From positions 12,662 through 48,345 of the forward strand of contig DJBL01000030.1 of NCBI GenBank assembly GCA_002435595.1: a DNA stretch of 35,684 bases, given 5' to 3'. Positions 1 to 7,813 of this stretch are shown in pieces. The DNA is from Stenotrophomonas maltophilia. GTDB lineage: Bacteria; Pseudomonadota; Gammaproteobacteria; Xanthomonadales; Xanthomonadaceae. The notes beneath the pieces are model-generated. The model saw only the letters and a program-made list of their open reading frames with translations, ran no database searches and was not told where the DNA came from. Position 1 is the first letter of the stretch, and the number at the start of each line of letters is the position of its first letter. The position numbers were made by a program, and so were the translations under genes.

Positions 1-206
1 ATCCACGCCATGCGTGGATACAGCGCCCGCGCTGCCCCGGTAATCACACGCACCGTAGATCCACGCCATGCGTGGATACGGCGCCCAGCGCGGCCGCGGT
101 GGTCCCAAGCACCGTAGATCCACCCCACGCGTGGATACCGCGCCCAGCGCGGCATCGGTGGTCATGAGGGCGGAACGAAGAGCATCCACGCATGGCGTGG
201 ATCTGC
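1..206. repeat. SMAG (GTAG) REP cluster, four copies
   Basis: Four copies of the Stenotrophomonas REP palindrome are visible. Copy 1 (1-19) is ATCCACGCCATGCGTGGAT and has lost its GTAG head at the contig edge. Copy 2 (55-77) has GTAG plus the same palindrome. Copy 3 (114-136) has one arm changed to CACCCCACGCG. Copy 4 (184-206) is on the minus strand and carries GCAG instead of GTAG. The first three lie head-to-tail with a period of 58-59 bases, and their spacers are related to each other (GCGCCC followed by a GCGCGG-like block). The rest of 1-309 holds no convincing gene. Small ORFs across it translate the repeat and look spurious. Confidence 0.9.
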
Positions 207-309
207 GCCTTCCCCGCGCCGCGCGCGTGAAGGCGACGACAGCATCCCTGCACGGCGCGGTCACCGGGGCGCGCCGACGCTGGCAGCCTGACCCCAGCAC
301 GGATTCGCC

Positions 310-744
310 ATGACCACCCTGACCCTGCCCGAACTGGCCAAGAAAATGGCCAATATCGACTTCACCCTGCTGCAGACCCACGCCGACAACGGCGACATCG
401 CCGCACGCCCGATGAGCAACAACGGCGACGTGGACTATGACGGCGACAGCTGGTTCTTCACCACCGAAGACACCGACATGGTCCGTGAAATCAGCCACGA
501 CCCCAAGGTGGCGCTGAGCTTCACCGGCAGCAAGTCGCTGCTGGGCAAGCCGCCGCTGTTCGTGGCGGTGCAGGGCAGGGCCATGCTGATCCGCGACAAG
601 GCGATCATGCAGCAGCACTGGGTAAAGGATCTGGAGCGCTGGTTCGAACAAGGCGTGGACAGCCCCGGGCTGGTGCTGATCCACGTGGCCGCCGTGCGCA
701 TCCACTATTGGGATGGCGAGGACCAGGGCGAGATCCTGCGCTGA
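310..744 (+). CDS. Pyridoxamine 5'-phosphate oxidase-like general stress protein
   Basis: This 144-residue protein matches the small split-barrel flavin-binding family called general stress protein 26-like or Pyrid_ox_like. The N-terminus (about residues 1-30) is helical, followed by the typical block with 'ARPMSNN' and 'SWFFTTEDTDMV', then 'VALSFTG' and a central strand 'FVAVQGRA'. The end 'VLIHVAAVRIHYWDG' is characteristic of the family. Members bind FMN or FAD as dimers; Xanthomonas homologues are described as stress-induced flavin-binding proteins. A physiological reaction is not established, so the name describes the fold and not a pathway. No signal peptide is seen, so it should be cytoplasmic. 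The ATG at 310 is the only sensible start, with a weak Shine-Dalgarno. The DUF72 gene begins 11 bases after its stop, suggesting co-transcription. Confidence 0.85.
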   Translation: MTTLTLPELAKKMANIDFTLLQTHADNGDIAARPMSNNGDVDYDGDSWFFTTEDTDMVREISHDPKVALSFTGSKSLLGKPPLFVAVQGRAMLIRDKAIMQQHWVKDLERWFEQGVDSPGLVLIHVAAVRIHYWDGEDQGEILR

Positions 745-755
745 GGCAGCCCGCC

Positions 756-1496
756 ATGGCCGCTCCCGTCGCGCCGAAGGTCGGCTGTGCCGGCTGGTCG
801 ATTCCCAGCCGCTACGCCGCGCTGTTCGGTGCCGGGGACAGCGCGCTGGCGCGCTACGCCACGCGTCTGGACGTGGTGGAGATCAATTCGTCCTTCTATC
901 GGCCGCACCAGCGCAGCACCTACGCGCGCTGGGCGGCCGCGGTGCCGCCCGGCTTCCGTTTCTCGGTGAAGCTGCCGCGCACGCTGTCGCATGACGCCGG
1001 GCTGGTCGGTGTGGGTCCACTGCTGGACCGCTTCCTGGACGAGGTAGACGGGCTGGGCGCGACACTGGGCGGCCTGCTGCTGCAGCTGCCGCCCTCGTTG
1101 GCCCTGGATACGCGCCGGGCAGGCGGATTCTTCCGCGCGCTGCGCCGACGCAGCGCGGTGGCGCTGGTCTGCGAGCCGCGCCACCCCAGCTGGTTCGATG
1201 CGCGGGCCGATGTCCTGCTTGAAGCGCATGGGGTTTCCCGCGCGGCGGTCGACCCGCCGCGCGTGGTCGCCGCCGCCGTCCCGGGCGGCGCGTCGTCGTG
1301 GCGCTACTGGCGCTGGCACGGCGCCCCACGCATGTACTACAGCGACTACCCGGACCCCGCACTGGCCGACCTTGCCCGCCAGGTCCATACGCACCGCGTT
1401 GGCCGGGAGCCGCCGTGGGTGATCTTCGACAACACCGCGCACGGCTTCGCCATTGCCAATGCCCTGCGCCTGAAGGAGATCGCCGCGCATGCCTGA
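756..1496 (+). CDS. DUF72 (YecE-like) family protein
   Basis: A 246-residue protein of the DUF72/YecE family, which adopts a TIM-barrel-like fold. Recognisable family signatures are the N-terminal 'VGCAGWSIP', the 'VVEINSSFYRPH' segment and, near the C-terminus, 'VIFDNTAHGFAIANA'. No reaction is established for the family. I chose the ATG at 756 because it begins just before the conserved 'GCAGWS' block; an in-frame start at 708 would extend into the upstream gene. The last 8 bases (ATGCCTGA) are also the start of the downstream DNA glycosylase-like gene, so the two are very probably translationally coupled. This ties DUF72 to base excision repair by context only. Cytoplasmic; no membrane segment seen. 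Confidence 0.85.
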   Translation: MAAPVAPKVGCAGWSIPSRYAALFGAGDSALARYATRLDVVEINSSFYRPHQRSTYARWAAAVPPGFRFSVKLPRTLSHDAGLVGVGPLLDRFLDEVDGLGATLGGLLLQLPPSLALDTRRAGGFFRALRRRSAVALVCEPRHPSWFDARADVLLEAHGVSRAAVDPPRVVAAAVPGGASSWRYWRWHGAPRMYYSDYPDPALADLARQVHTHRVGREPPWVIFDNTAHGFAIANALRLKEIAAHA

Positions 1497-2217
1497 AGGT
1501 CCTTCCATCGTCATCCTGCGCGAGGCGGCGGCCAAGTTCCGCGGCAAGACCGTGCGTCGTGCGCTCGGCAACAGCAGCCTGGACCTGACCCGCATGGAGG
1601 GGCGGCGGGTGCTGGCGCTGCGCAGCTGGGGCAAGCACTTCCTGGTCCAGTTCAGCGGCTTCAGCCTGCGCGTGCACATGCTGATGTTCGGCAGCTACCG
1701 CATCGACGCGCGCAAGCCCGCGCCGTCGCGAGTCTCGCTGCAGTTCGACAACGGCGAGCTGAACATCTACGCCTCCTCGCTGAAATACATCGAAGGGCCG
1801 CTGGAAGACACCTACGACTGGCGCGGGGATGTGATGGATGAGGCCTGGGACCCGCGCCTGGCCCGGCGTCGGCTGAAGCTGCAACCGGACACGCTGGTGT
1901 GCGATGCGCTGCTGGACCAGGACCTCTTCGCCGGGGTCGGCAACATCATCAAGAACGAGGTGCTGTTCCGGACCCGCGTGCATCCCGAATCGACGATCGG
2001 CGACCTGCCGCCGCGCGTGCTGGGCAAGGTCATCGCCGATGCACGTGCATACAGTTTCAACTTCCTGGAGTGGAAGAAGGCCGGGGTACTGCGCCAGCAC
2101 TGGCAGGTACACACCCGGCGCACCTGCCCGCAGTGTGGCGGCCCACTGTCCAAGACCTACCCGGGCAAGAGCCGGCGGCGCACGTTCTTCTGCCCCACCT
2201 GCCAGGTCCGGTACTGA
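1489..2217 (+). CDS. Fpg/Nei family DNA glycosylase (endonuclease VIII-like)
   Basis: A 242-residue base-excision repair glycosylase/AP lyase of the Fpg/Nei family. After removal of the initiator Met, the catalytic N-terminal Pro is followed by Glu ('MPEGPSI'); the PEGP form is Nei-like, whereas Fpg usually begins PELPEV. A lysine in 'SWGKHFLVQF' fits the conserved DNA-contacting lysine. 'LFAGVGNIIKNEVLF' is the helix-two-turn-helix motif. The C-terminal zinc finger has Cys213, Cys216, Cys235 and Cys238, with the arginine-rich 'KSRRRTFFCPTC' loop. The likely role is excision of oxidised pyrimidines and cleavage of the abasic site, but substrate choice cannot be read from sequence. It is somewhat shorter than E. 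coli Nei. It overlaps the DUF72 gene by 8 bases. Confidence 0.88.
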   Translation: MPEGPSIVILREAAAKFRGKTVRRALGNSSLDLTRMEGRRVLALRSWGKHFLVQFSGFSLRVHMLMFGSYRIDARKPAPSRVSLQFDNGELNIYASSLKYIEGPLEDTYDWRGDVMDEAWDPRLARRRLKLQPDTLVCDALLDQDLFAGVGNIIKNEVLFRTRVHPESTIGDLPPRVLGKVIADARAYSFNFLEWKKAGVLRQHWQVHTRRTCPQCGGPLSKTYPGKSRRRTFFCPTCQVRY

Positions 2218-2387
2218 GCGCGCATGCGCGGCGGTGAACGCGCGCGACCGGCGCTGCTGTAGGATGGGGCCGTCCCACGCCGTTACGCGCGTCCTGCGCG
2301 GTCTGTTGCCGACCGCCCGCTTCGCTCCACTTTCCGAGTCGCGCTTCCTGTCGGGAGGGCGTACTCCCCGTGTCCCACGGAGCGCAC

Positions 2388-3062
2388 ATGCCGGGCTATA
2401 CCACCCGCATCCTCACCATCCCGGTCGCCGGCCAGGACTTCCGCATCCGCGCGCTCAGCGATCTGCAGCAGTTCGCCGATCCCACCGGCCGTGCGCAGCG
2501 CGCCGGCATCCATTCGTCGCTGTGGAGCCTGTTCGGCCAGGTCTGGCCCGCCGGGCGCGTGCTGGCCGAGACCATGAGCGGCTTCGATGTGGCCGGCAAG
2601 CGCATCCTGGAGCTGGGCTGCGGGCTGGGCCTGGCCAGTCTGGTACTGGCCAAGCGCGGGGCCGATGTGGTCGCCAGCGATCACCATCCGCTGGCCGAGT
2701 CGTTCCTGGCCTACAACGCCGGCCTCAATGACCTGCCGGCGATCCACTACCGCGATCTGCCTTGGGAGTTGCCGGATACGACACTCGGACGCTTCGATCT
2801 GATCATTGGCAGCGACGTGCTCTACGAGCGCGGCCACGCCCTGCAGATCGCCGCCATGATGGAGCGCCACGCGCGCCCCAGCGCCGAACTGCTGCTCACC
2901 GATCCGGGCCGTGGCAACGTGGGCCCGTTCTCGCGCGCGATGGCGGCGCAGGGGTTTGCGGTGGACGAGGCCTATGGTTTGTTCGATGACGAAGGCGATG
3001 CGCCCGGACGCGGTCGGCTGCTGCGCTACACGCGTGAGGCGGTTCCCGCGGTGGCCGAGTAG
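2388..3062 (+). CDS. Class I SAM-dependent methyltransferase (METTL21/FAM86-like)
   Basis: A 224-residue seven-beta-strand methyltransferase. The SAM-binding motif I is 'ILELGCGLGLASL' (about residues 62-74), followed by the acidic motif II region 'VVASDHHP'. The post-motif 'FDLIIGSDVLYE' matches the D-x-x-Y/F pattern typical of METTL21/FAM86 protein methyltransferases (lysine or histidine), so a protein substrate is plausible but not proven. I placed the start at ATG 2388 because GGAG lies at 2379-2382, a good ribosome-binding distance; a GTG at 2370 would skip this signal. No signal peptide. The 170 bases upstream (2218-2387) hold no gene I can support. It is not obviously in an operon with its neighbours. 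Confidence 0.8.
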   Translation: MPGYTTRILTIPVAGQDFRIRALSDLQQFADPTGRAQRAGIHSSLWSLFGQVWPAGRVLAETMSGFDVAGKRILELGCGLGLASLVLAKRGADVVASDHHPLAESFLAYNAGLNDLPAIHYRDLPWELPDTTLGRFDLIIGSDVLYERGHALQIAAMMERHARPSAELLLTDPGRGNVGPFSRAMAAQGFAVDEAYGLFDDEGDAPGRGRLLRYTREAVPAVAE

Positions 3063-3227
3063 GTTGCCGCGACTACCCGGTGGGGGTGACCATGTGGTGG
3101 TGATGTGAGTCCGGCGGCCCAGGCGGTGCAGTAGGCTCGGCGGCATCCTGTTGCCGATGTCCCCGCCGATGCAGCCTGCTCCCCATGCCCTCGCGTACCG
3201 CGTTGCCGCCACACCGGCGGACGCCGC

Positions 3228-4499
3228 ATGAGCGCCTCCCCGCCGCGCGATCGGCCACGCACGCGCTCGATGATCGTGGCCGGGCTGTCCACCGTGGTGG
3301 AGTGGTACGACTTCACCTTGTACCTGTACCTGGCCACGGTGCTGTCGCGGGTGTTCTTCGGGGGCGGCGAGAACGCGCTGCTGGCCACGCTGGCCGGCTT
3401 CGCCGTCTCCTACCTGATGCGCCCGCTGGGTGCGCTGTGCTTCGGCCACCTCGGCGACCGCTTCGGGCGGCGCTACATGCTGCTGGCCTCGATGCTGCTG
3501 ATGACCGTGGCGATGCTGGCCACCGCGCTGCTGCCCACCTTCGACCGCATCGGCGCCGGCGCCGGGGTGCTGTTGCTGCTGCTGCGCTGCCTGATGGCGT
3601 TCTCGGTGGGCGGCGAGTACACCGGAGTGGTGGCCTACCTGCTGGAAACCGCGCCCACCCGACGACGCGGGCTGGTGACCTCGTTGGCCTCGGCTGCCAG
3701 CGAAGTCGGCGCGCTGCTCGCGGTGGCGTTGTCGGCGTTGACCGTGGCCGTGTTGAGCCCTGCGCAGCTGGACGGGTGGGGCTGGCGCATTCCGTTCTTC
3801 GTCGGTGCGGCGTTGGCCGGGGCGATCCTTCTGGCACGCTCGACCATGCATGAATCACCGGAGTTCGAGCGGCAGCAGGCGGCCGGCACCGTGCCCACCT
3901 CGCCGATCCGCGACACCTGGCGCTTCCATCGCAGCGCGGTGGCACGCACCTTTGCCATCTCCGCACTCGGCTCGATCACCTATTACGTGGGCATCACCTA
4001 CGTGCCGGCATTCCTGGGCTCGCTGGGCGAGGTCGGGGAGTCCGAAGCGCTGTGGCTGTCCACGGTGGCGGCGGTGGCGGTGATCGTGGTGACCCCGTTG
4101 GCCGGCGCGCTGTCCGACCGGATCGGACGGCGGCCGGTGCTGATCGCGCTGGCCGCGTTGTCGGCGCTGTTGCCGTTGAGCATGTTCAGCCTGATGGCCG
4201 GTGGCAGCACGCTGCTCATCGGCGTCGGCGCGGTGGTGCTGGCGTGCCTGGCCGGTGGCGTGAGCGCGGTGGCCGCGCCGGCCACGGCCGAGCAGTTCCC
4301 CGGCGAAGGCCGCCTCAGCGGCCTGGCCCTGGGCGTGACGATGGCGACCGCGTTCTTCGGCGGTGCCACGCCGTTGCTGGCCGAACTGCTGGTGCGTCAC
4401 ACCGGCTGGGCCTCGGCGCCGGGCGCGATGATCGCCGCCGTCGCCGTGCTGGTCCTGCCGGTGATGTGGACCCTGCGCGAAACCCGGCCCCCGCGGTAA
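3228..4499 (+). CDS. MFS transporter, metabolite:H+ symporter (MHS) type
   Basis: A 423-residue inner-membrane carrier with about 12 hydrophobic segments. The N-terminal 'VVEWYDFTLYLYLATVL' is the signature of the metabolite:H+ symporter branch (KgtP, ProP, citrate and shikimate carriers). The cytoplasmic loop between helices 2 and 3 carries 'GHLGDRFGRR', and the equivalent loop in the second half has 'GALSDRIGRRPVL', both standard MFS motifs. The substrate cannot be assigned; the family carries organic acids, osmolytes and similar small metabolites. It converges on the GntR gene at 4628, so although it lies beside the malonate region it is on the opposite strand and separated by a REP hairpin. 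The start at 3228 gives a short basic N-terminus before helix 1. Confidence 0.85.
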   Translation: MSASPPRDRPRTRSMIVAGLSTVVEWYDFTLYLYLATVLSRVFFGGGENALLATLAGFAVSYLMRPLGALCFGHLGDRFGRRYMLLASMLLMTVAMLATALLPTFDRIGAGAGVLLLLLRCLMAFSVGGEYTGVVAYLLETAPTRRRGLVTSLASAASEVGALLAVALSALTVAVLSPAQLDGWGWRIPFFVGAALAGAILLARSTMHESPEFERQQAAGTVPTSPIRDTWRFHRSAVARTFAISALGSITYYVGITYVPAFLGSLGEVGESEALWLSTVAAVAVIVVTPLAGALSDRIGRRPVLIALAALSALLPLSMFSLMAGGSTLLIGVGAVVLACLAGGVSAVAAPATAEQFPGEGRLSGLALGVTMATAFFGGATPLLAELLVRHTGWASAPGAMIAAVAVLVLPVMWTLRETRPPR

Positions 4500-4551
4500 C
4501 AGCGGTGGGTGGACGCGTTCCGTTGCGGGGCACCCGGAACATCGGCGCCTG

Positions 4552-4617
4552 GTAGTGCCGGCCGCTGGCCGGCTCTGCACTATGTTGGATCGCGAGGAGC
4601 CGGCCAGCGGCCGGCAC
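4552..4617. repeat. Paired inverted GTAG-REP elements between convergent genes
   Basis: GTAG at 4552-4555 begins a REP-like palindrome, TGCCGGCCGCTGGCCGGC, of a second Stenotrophomonas repeat family. A second copy in reverse orientation ends at 4617. Arms 4555-4575 and 4597-4617 are perfect 21-base reverse complements separated by 21 bases, so the whole pair can form one long hairpin. It lies between the converging MFS and GntR genes, where it could act as a bidirectional transcription stop or mRNA 3'-end stabiliser. That role is inferred from position. Confidence 0.8.
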
Positions 4618-4627
4618 CACGGATCTG

Positions 4628-5347
4628 TCACCTGCCGCCTTCGGTGGGCAGTGGCGCGGGAACGTTCAACAGCCCGCCCGAGGCCACGTAGGCGGCCAGC
4701 GCCTGGCCCTGGCTGAGCAGGTGGCGTTCCATGGTGCGTTCGGCGGCCGCCGCGTCGCGCTGGCGGAAGCAGGCCATCAGCTCGCGGTGTTCGGCCAGCG
4801 ACTGCGCGGTGCGGCCCGGTGCCAGCAGCTGGCGGCCGCGATGCATCTTCAGGATGCGGTGCAGGTCGTGGGTGATGCGGATCAGCCACGGATTGCCGGC
4901 GTAGTGCTGCACGGTTTCGTGGATGAGGTAGTTGTTGCGGTAGTACTCGGCGATGTTGCCCTCGGCGGCGGCGGCCTCCATGGCCGCATGCAGGTCTTCG
5001 AGCAGCTGCACGCCGGCCTCGTCGATATGCGTGACGGCCTCGTGCGCGCAGCGGCCTTCCAGCATCGCCATCACCGGGAACAGCTGGTTGAGGTCCTCCA
5101 GCGTCAACCGGGTCACCCGGCAACCGCGTCCGGCATCGATCTGCACCAGGCCTTCGGCGGCCAGCAGCTTCAGCGCCTCGCGCAGGGGGGTGCGGCTGAT
5201 GCCCAGCGCCTCGCACAACGCCGGCTCGTCGATCCATTCGCCCGGAGGCAGGCGGTAGTCGTAGATGCGCTCGCGCACGTGCTCGGCCACCTCTTCGTAC
5301 AACGGGGCGCGCTTCTTGGTCGAGCGTGGGGCGGGAGCAATGGCCAT
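4628..5347 (-). CDS. GntR family regulator with FCD domain, probable malonate operon regulator
   Basis: A 239-residue FadR-subfamily GntR regulator. An N-terminal winged helix-turn-helix (about residues 16-80) contains 'GISRTPLREALKLLAAEGLV', the classic GntR recognition region. An all-helical FCD ligand-binding domain (about 90-215) includes 'NNYLIHETVQHYAGNPWL' and 'EHRELM', with the histidines expected to hold a metal next to the ligand. FCD regulators commonly sense organic acids. It is the last gene of the malonate block, on the same strand and 91 bases after the MatC-like carrier, in the role played by MdcY in Acinetobacter. I infer that it represses mdc and is released by malonate or malonyl-CoA. 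A short AT-richer sequence (ATTGTAATC) just upstream of its ATG may be an autoregulatory site. Confidence 0.87.
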   Translation of the reverse strand: MAIAPAPRSTKKRAPLYEEVAEHVRERIYDYRLPPGEWIDEPALCEALGISRTPLREALKLLAAEGLVQIDAGRGCRVTRLTLEDLNQLFPVMAMLEGRCAHEAVTHIDEAGVQLLEDLHAAMEAAAAEGNIAEYYRNNYLIHETVQHYAGNPWLIRITHDLHRILKMHRGRQLLAPGRTAQSLAEHRELMACFRQRDAAAAERTMERHLLSQGQALAAYVASGGLLNVPAPLPTEGGR

Positions 5348-5393
5348 GCAGGGATTGTAATCGTTCCTTTCGTTGACCGGCCCGGGGCGGACC

Positions 5394-5418
5394 CCCAGGG
5401 CGCGAGCGCCCCCTGGGT
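5394..5418. other. GC-rich hairpin between carrier and regulator genes
   Basis: CCCAGGG-CGC pairs with GCG-CCCCCTGGG with a two-base bulge, in the 91-base gap between the MatC-like gene stop and the regulator ATG. There is no U-run after the stem on either strand, so it is not a clean intrinsic terminator. It could lower read-through into the regulator gene or protect the transcript end. Confidence 0.35.
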
Positions 5419-5438
5419 CAGGGGGCGGCCGCGTCTTG

Positions 5439-6806
5439 TTACATCCAGCCCGGCACCACGAACACCAGCCAGGCCAGCAGCGGGCCGAAGGCCACCACCA
5501 GGCCGCTGTAGATCAGGAACTGGCGGAACAGCGATTCGCGTTCTTCCTTGGCCGCCGAGGCCACCACCAGCGCACCGTTGGTCGAGAACGGGCTGACATC
5601 CACGATGGTCGAAGAGACCGCCAGCGCGCAGATCACCCCCGCCGCACCCAGGTGGCCCTGCATCAGGAAGGGCACCGCCAGCGGGATGGTGGCGCCCAGC
5701 ACCGCCGCCGAGGAGGCGAACGCCGAGACGATGCCGCCCACATAGCAGACCAGCAGCGCGCCCAGCAGCGGAATGCCGATCTGCGATACGCCATTGCCGA
5801 TGAAATCGACCGCGCCCGCTTCCTGCAGCACGCCGATGTAGGTCACCACACCGCAGATCAGCAGCACCGTGGACCAGCTGATGCCATCCACCCCGCCCTT
5901 CTGGCTCTTCGGCGACAGCAGCGCCAGCGCCACGGCAACGGTGATCGAGACCAGGCCGACGTTGAGGTTGTAGATCAACGCGGCCACGCCCAGCCCGAGC
6001 AGCCCGACCAGGGTGAACACGCGCTCGCGGGTGATGCCCACCGCCTCCAGTGCATCGGGGTCGTTGGACAGCGTGCCGCCACCGGCCGAGACCAGCGCGC
6101 CGTGGCCCTCGATCGCGAACTGGCGCGAGGACGCCTGCGGCCCACCGGCCAGCGCAAGGTCGGCATTGCCCACGCCGCCGCCCACCGCCACCGCACCGCG
6201 ACGCAGCAGCGCCACCCCGCCGAAGGCGAAGAAGCAGATCATGGCCATCATGAAGTTGAAGCCCAGGCTGGTCAGGAACACCGCCATCTCGGTCACTTCC
6301 AGCCCGGCCTTCTGCACCACCCCGTTGGTGATGCTGCCGTACACGCTGATCGGTGAGAAACCGCCGGCCTGCGCGCCATGGATGACCAACAGGCCCATCA
6401 GCAGCGGGTTGATCCTGTACTGCTTGGCAAAGCGCAGCGCGACCGGACCGATGATCGCCACCGCGGCCGGTCCCAGCGCACCGAAGGCGGTGAGCACGGC
6501 GGTCACCACGAACATCACCCACGGAATGGCCACGATGCGCCCACGCACCGCACGCACCGCCCAATGCACCAGCAGGTCGATGGTGCCGTCCTTCTGGGCG
6601 ATGGAGAACAGGTAGGTGATACCGACCAGGGTCAGGAACAGATCCCCGGGGAACCCGCCCAGCACCTCTTTGCCTTCCATGCCGACGAACAGGCCGCCGA
6701 TGATGAAGGCCAACGCGAAGGCGACCGCACCCATGTTGATCGGCAGGGCGGTGGCGACGATGAACATGATCACCAGACCGATGATCGTTGCGACTTGTGG
6801 ACTCAT
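5439..6806 (-). CDS. MatC-like malonate/dicarboxylate carrier
   Basis: A 455-residue integral membrane protein with 11-13 hydrophobic segments, matching the MatC-type dicarboxylate carriers (SLC13/ion-transporter superfamily). The N-terminal 'VATIIGLVIMFIVATALPINMG' region and the conserved 'GGFSPISVYGSITNGVV' loop fit the MatC N-terminal family. A second repeat half ends 'SSTIVDVSPFSTNGAL', the usual paired SxxxN-type loop of these carriers. MatC in rhizobia takes up malonate. Here the gene directly follows the seven mdc genes on the same strand (86-base gap), so malonate is the likely substrate. I chose ATG 6806 because a strong GGGAGGGCGC precedes it; an ATG at 6857 would leave this signal internal. 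A small hairpin (GGATGG/CCATCC, 6841-6859) lies in the gap. Confidence 0.87.
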   Translation of the reverse strand: MSPQVATIIGLVIMFIVATALPINMGAVAFALAFIIGGLFVGMEGKEVLGGFPGDLFLTLVGITYLFSIAQKDGTIDLLVHWAVRAVRGRIVAIPWVMFVVTAVLTAFGALGPAAVAIIGPVALRFAKQYRINPLLMGLLVIHGAQAGGFSPISVYGSITNGVVQKAGLEVTEMAVFLTSLGFNFMMAMICFFAFGGVALLRRGAVAVGGGVGNADLALAGGPQASSRQFAIEGHGALVSAGGGTLSNDPDALEAVGITRERVFTLVGLLGLGVAALIYNLNVGLVSITVAVALALLSPKSQKGGVDGISWSTVLLICGVVTYIGVLQEAGAVDFIGNGVSQIGIPLLGALLVCYVGGIVSAFASSAAVLGATIPLAVPFLMQGHLGAAGVICALAVSSTIVDVSPFSTNGALVVASAAKEERESLFRQFLIYSGLVVAFGPLLAWLVFVVPGWM

Positions 6807-6892
6807 GCGCCCTCCCAGACACTTGACTCGCATACAGCAAGGATGGAAACCCGCCATCCCGGGTTACGGCGTGTTACAGGCAACTCCCACCC

Positions 6893-7813
6893 TCATTGCT
6901 GCCGGCCCAGCGCGGCATCTACCCACGCCGCGGCACCCTCCAGCTGCTGGAACTCTTCCACCGCACGCACCTCGCAGCACGGGTAGGCGCTGGCCACCAT
7001 GCGCGCCAGCGCCGTGCCGGGGCCCAGTTGCAGGAATACCCGCGCGCCGCGCTCGTAGGCCTGGCGCATCAACTGCGCCCACTCGATGGTCTGCGCCAGC
7101 TGCGCGGCCAGGGTGTGTTCCAGTGCGGCACGATCGCGCACCGGGCGTGCGTCGATGCCTGCCAGGACCTGCCGCTGCGGGGCCTGCAGCGGCGCCTGCG
7201 CCAGTACCCGGGCAAAGCCATCGGCGGCCCCGGCCAGCAGCGGCGTATGTGCCGGCACCTGCACCGGCAGCACGCGCACCTCGGCCCGCTGCTGCACGGC
7301 GGCCGCGGCCAGTGCGTGCAGCGCGACCCTGCGCCCGCCCAGGATGAAGTGATCGTGGCCGTTGGCAATGGCGATGTAGGTGCCGTGCGCCGCGCAGAGT
7401 GCCTGCACCGCCGCGCGCGGCAGGCCCAGCAGCGCCTGCATGCCCGCATCCGCCGGGCTGGCGGCGTCCATCAGCCGTGCGCGTTGGGCCGCCAACGCCA
7501 GGCAGGTGGCCGCACTGAAACTGCCGGCGATCGACTGCGCGGCCAGTTCGCCGATGCTGTAGCCGGCCACCAGCGCAGGCGCCGGGAGCTGCTCGCGCAG
7601 GCCCTGCCAGTGCGCCAGGCTGGCCGCGCACAGCAGCGGCTGCGCCACGGCGTTGTCGAAGCGATCGCCTGCCGCCGCCGCCGCGCTCACCTCGCGGCCC
7701 AGCAGTGCGGTGGCCGTGTCGAGCACCTCGCGCGCGGCGGGCAGGTCGCGCACGCGGTCGAACATCGCCGGATGCTGCGCGCCTTGGCCAGGGCAGAGCA
7801 GGGCCAGGCTCAT
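6893..7813 (-). CDS. mdcH: Malonate decarboxylase acyltransferase MdcH (malonyl-CoA:ACP transacylase)
   Basis: A 306-residue FabD-like malonyltransferase. 'LLCPGQGAQHPAMF' at the N-terminus is the FabD/MdcH signature, Ser86 in 'GYSIGE' is the nucleophile (family form GHSxGE, here with Tyr for His), and His189 in 'VPAHTPLL' is the expected general base. MdcH loads a malonyl group from malonyl-CoA onto the thiol of the MdcC prosthetic group, charging the enzyme so that the acetyl/malonyl exchange cycle can run. The ATG at 7813 gives the natural N-terminus; a longer frame to 7984 reads through mdcB. Its ATG overlaps the mdcB stop (ATGA, 7810-7813). It is the last of the seven mdc genes. Confidence 0.92.
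   Translation of the reverse strand: MSLALLCPGQGAQHPAMFDRVRDLPAAREVLDTATALLGREVSAAAAAGDRFDNAVAQPLLCAASLAHWQGLREQLPAPALVAGYSIGELAAQSIAGSFSAATCLALAAQRARLMDAASPADAGMQALLGLPRAAVQALCAAHGTYIAIANGHDHFILGGRRVALHALAAAAVQQRAEVRVLPVQVPAHTPLLAGAADGFARVLAQAPLQAPQRQVLAGIDARPVRDRAALEHTLAAQLAQTIEWAQLMRQAYERGARVFLQLGPGTALARMVASAYPCCEVRAVEEFQQLEGAAAWVDAALGRQQ

Noticed and set aside
2218..2387. Possible structured RNA upstream of the methyltransferase gene
   Set aside because: GC-rich with several small inverted segments, but no known riboswitch core or convincing extended stem could be recognised.
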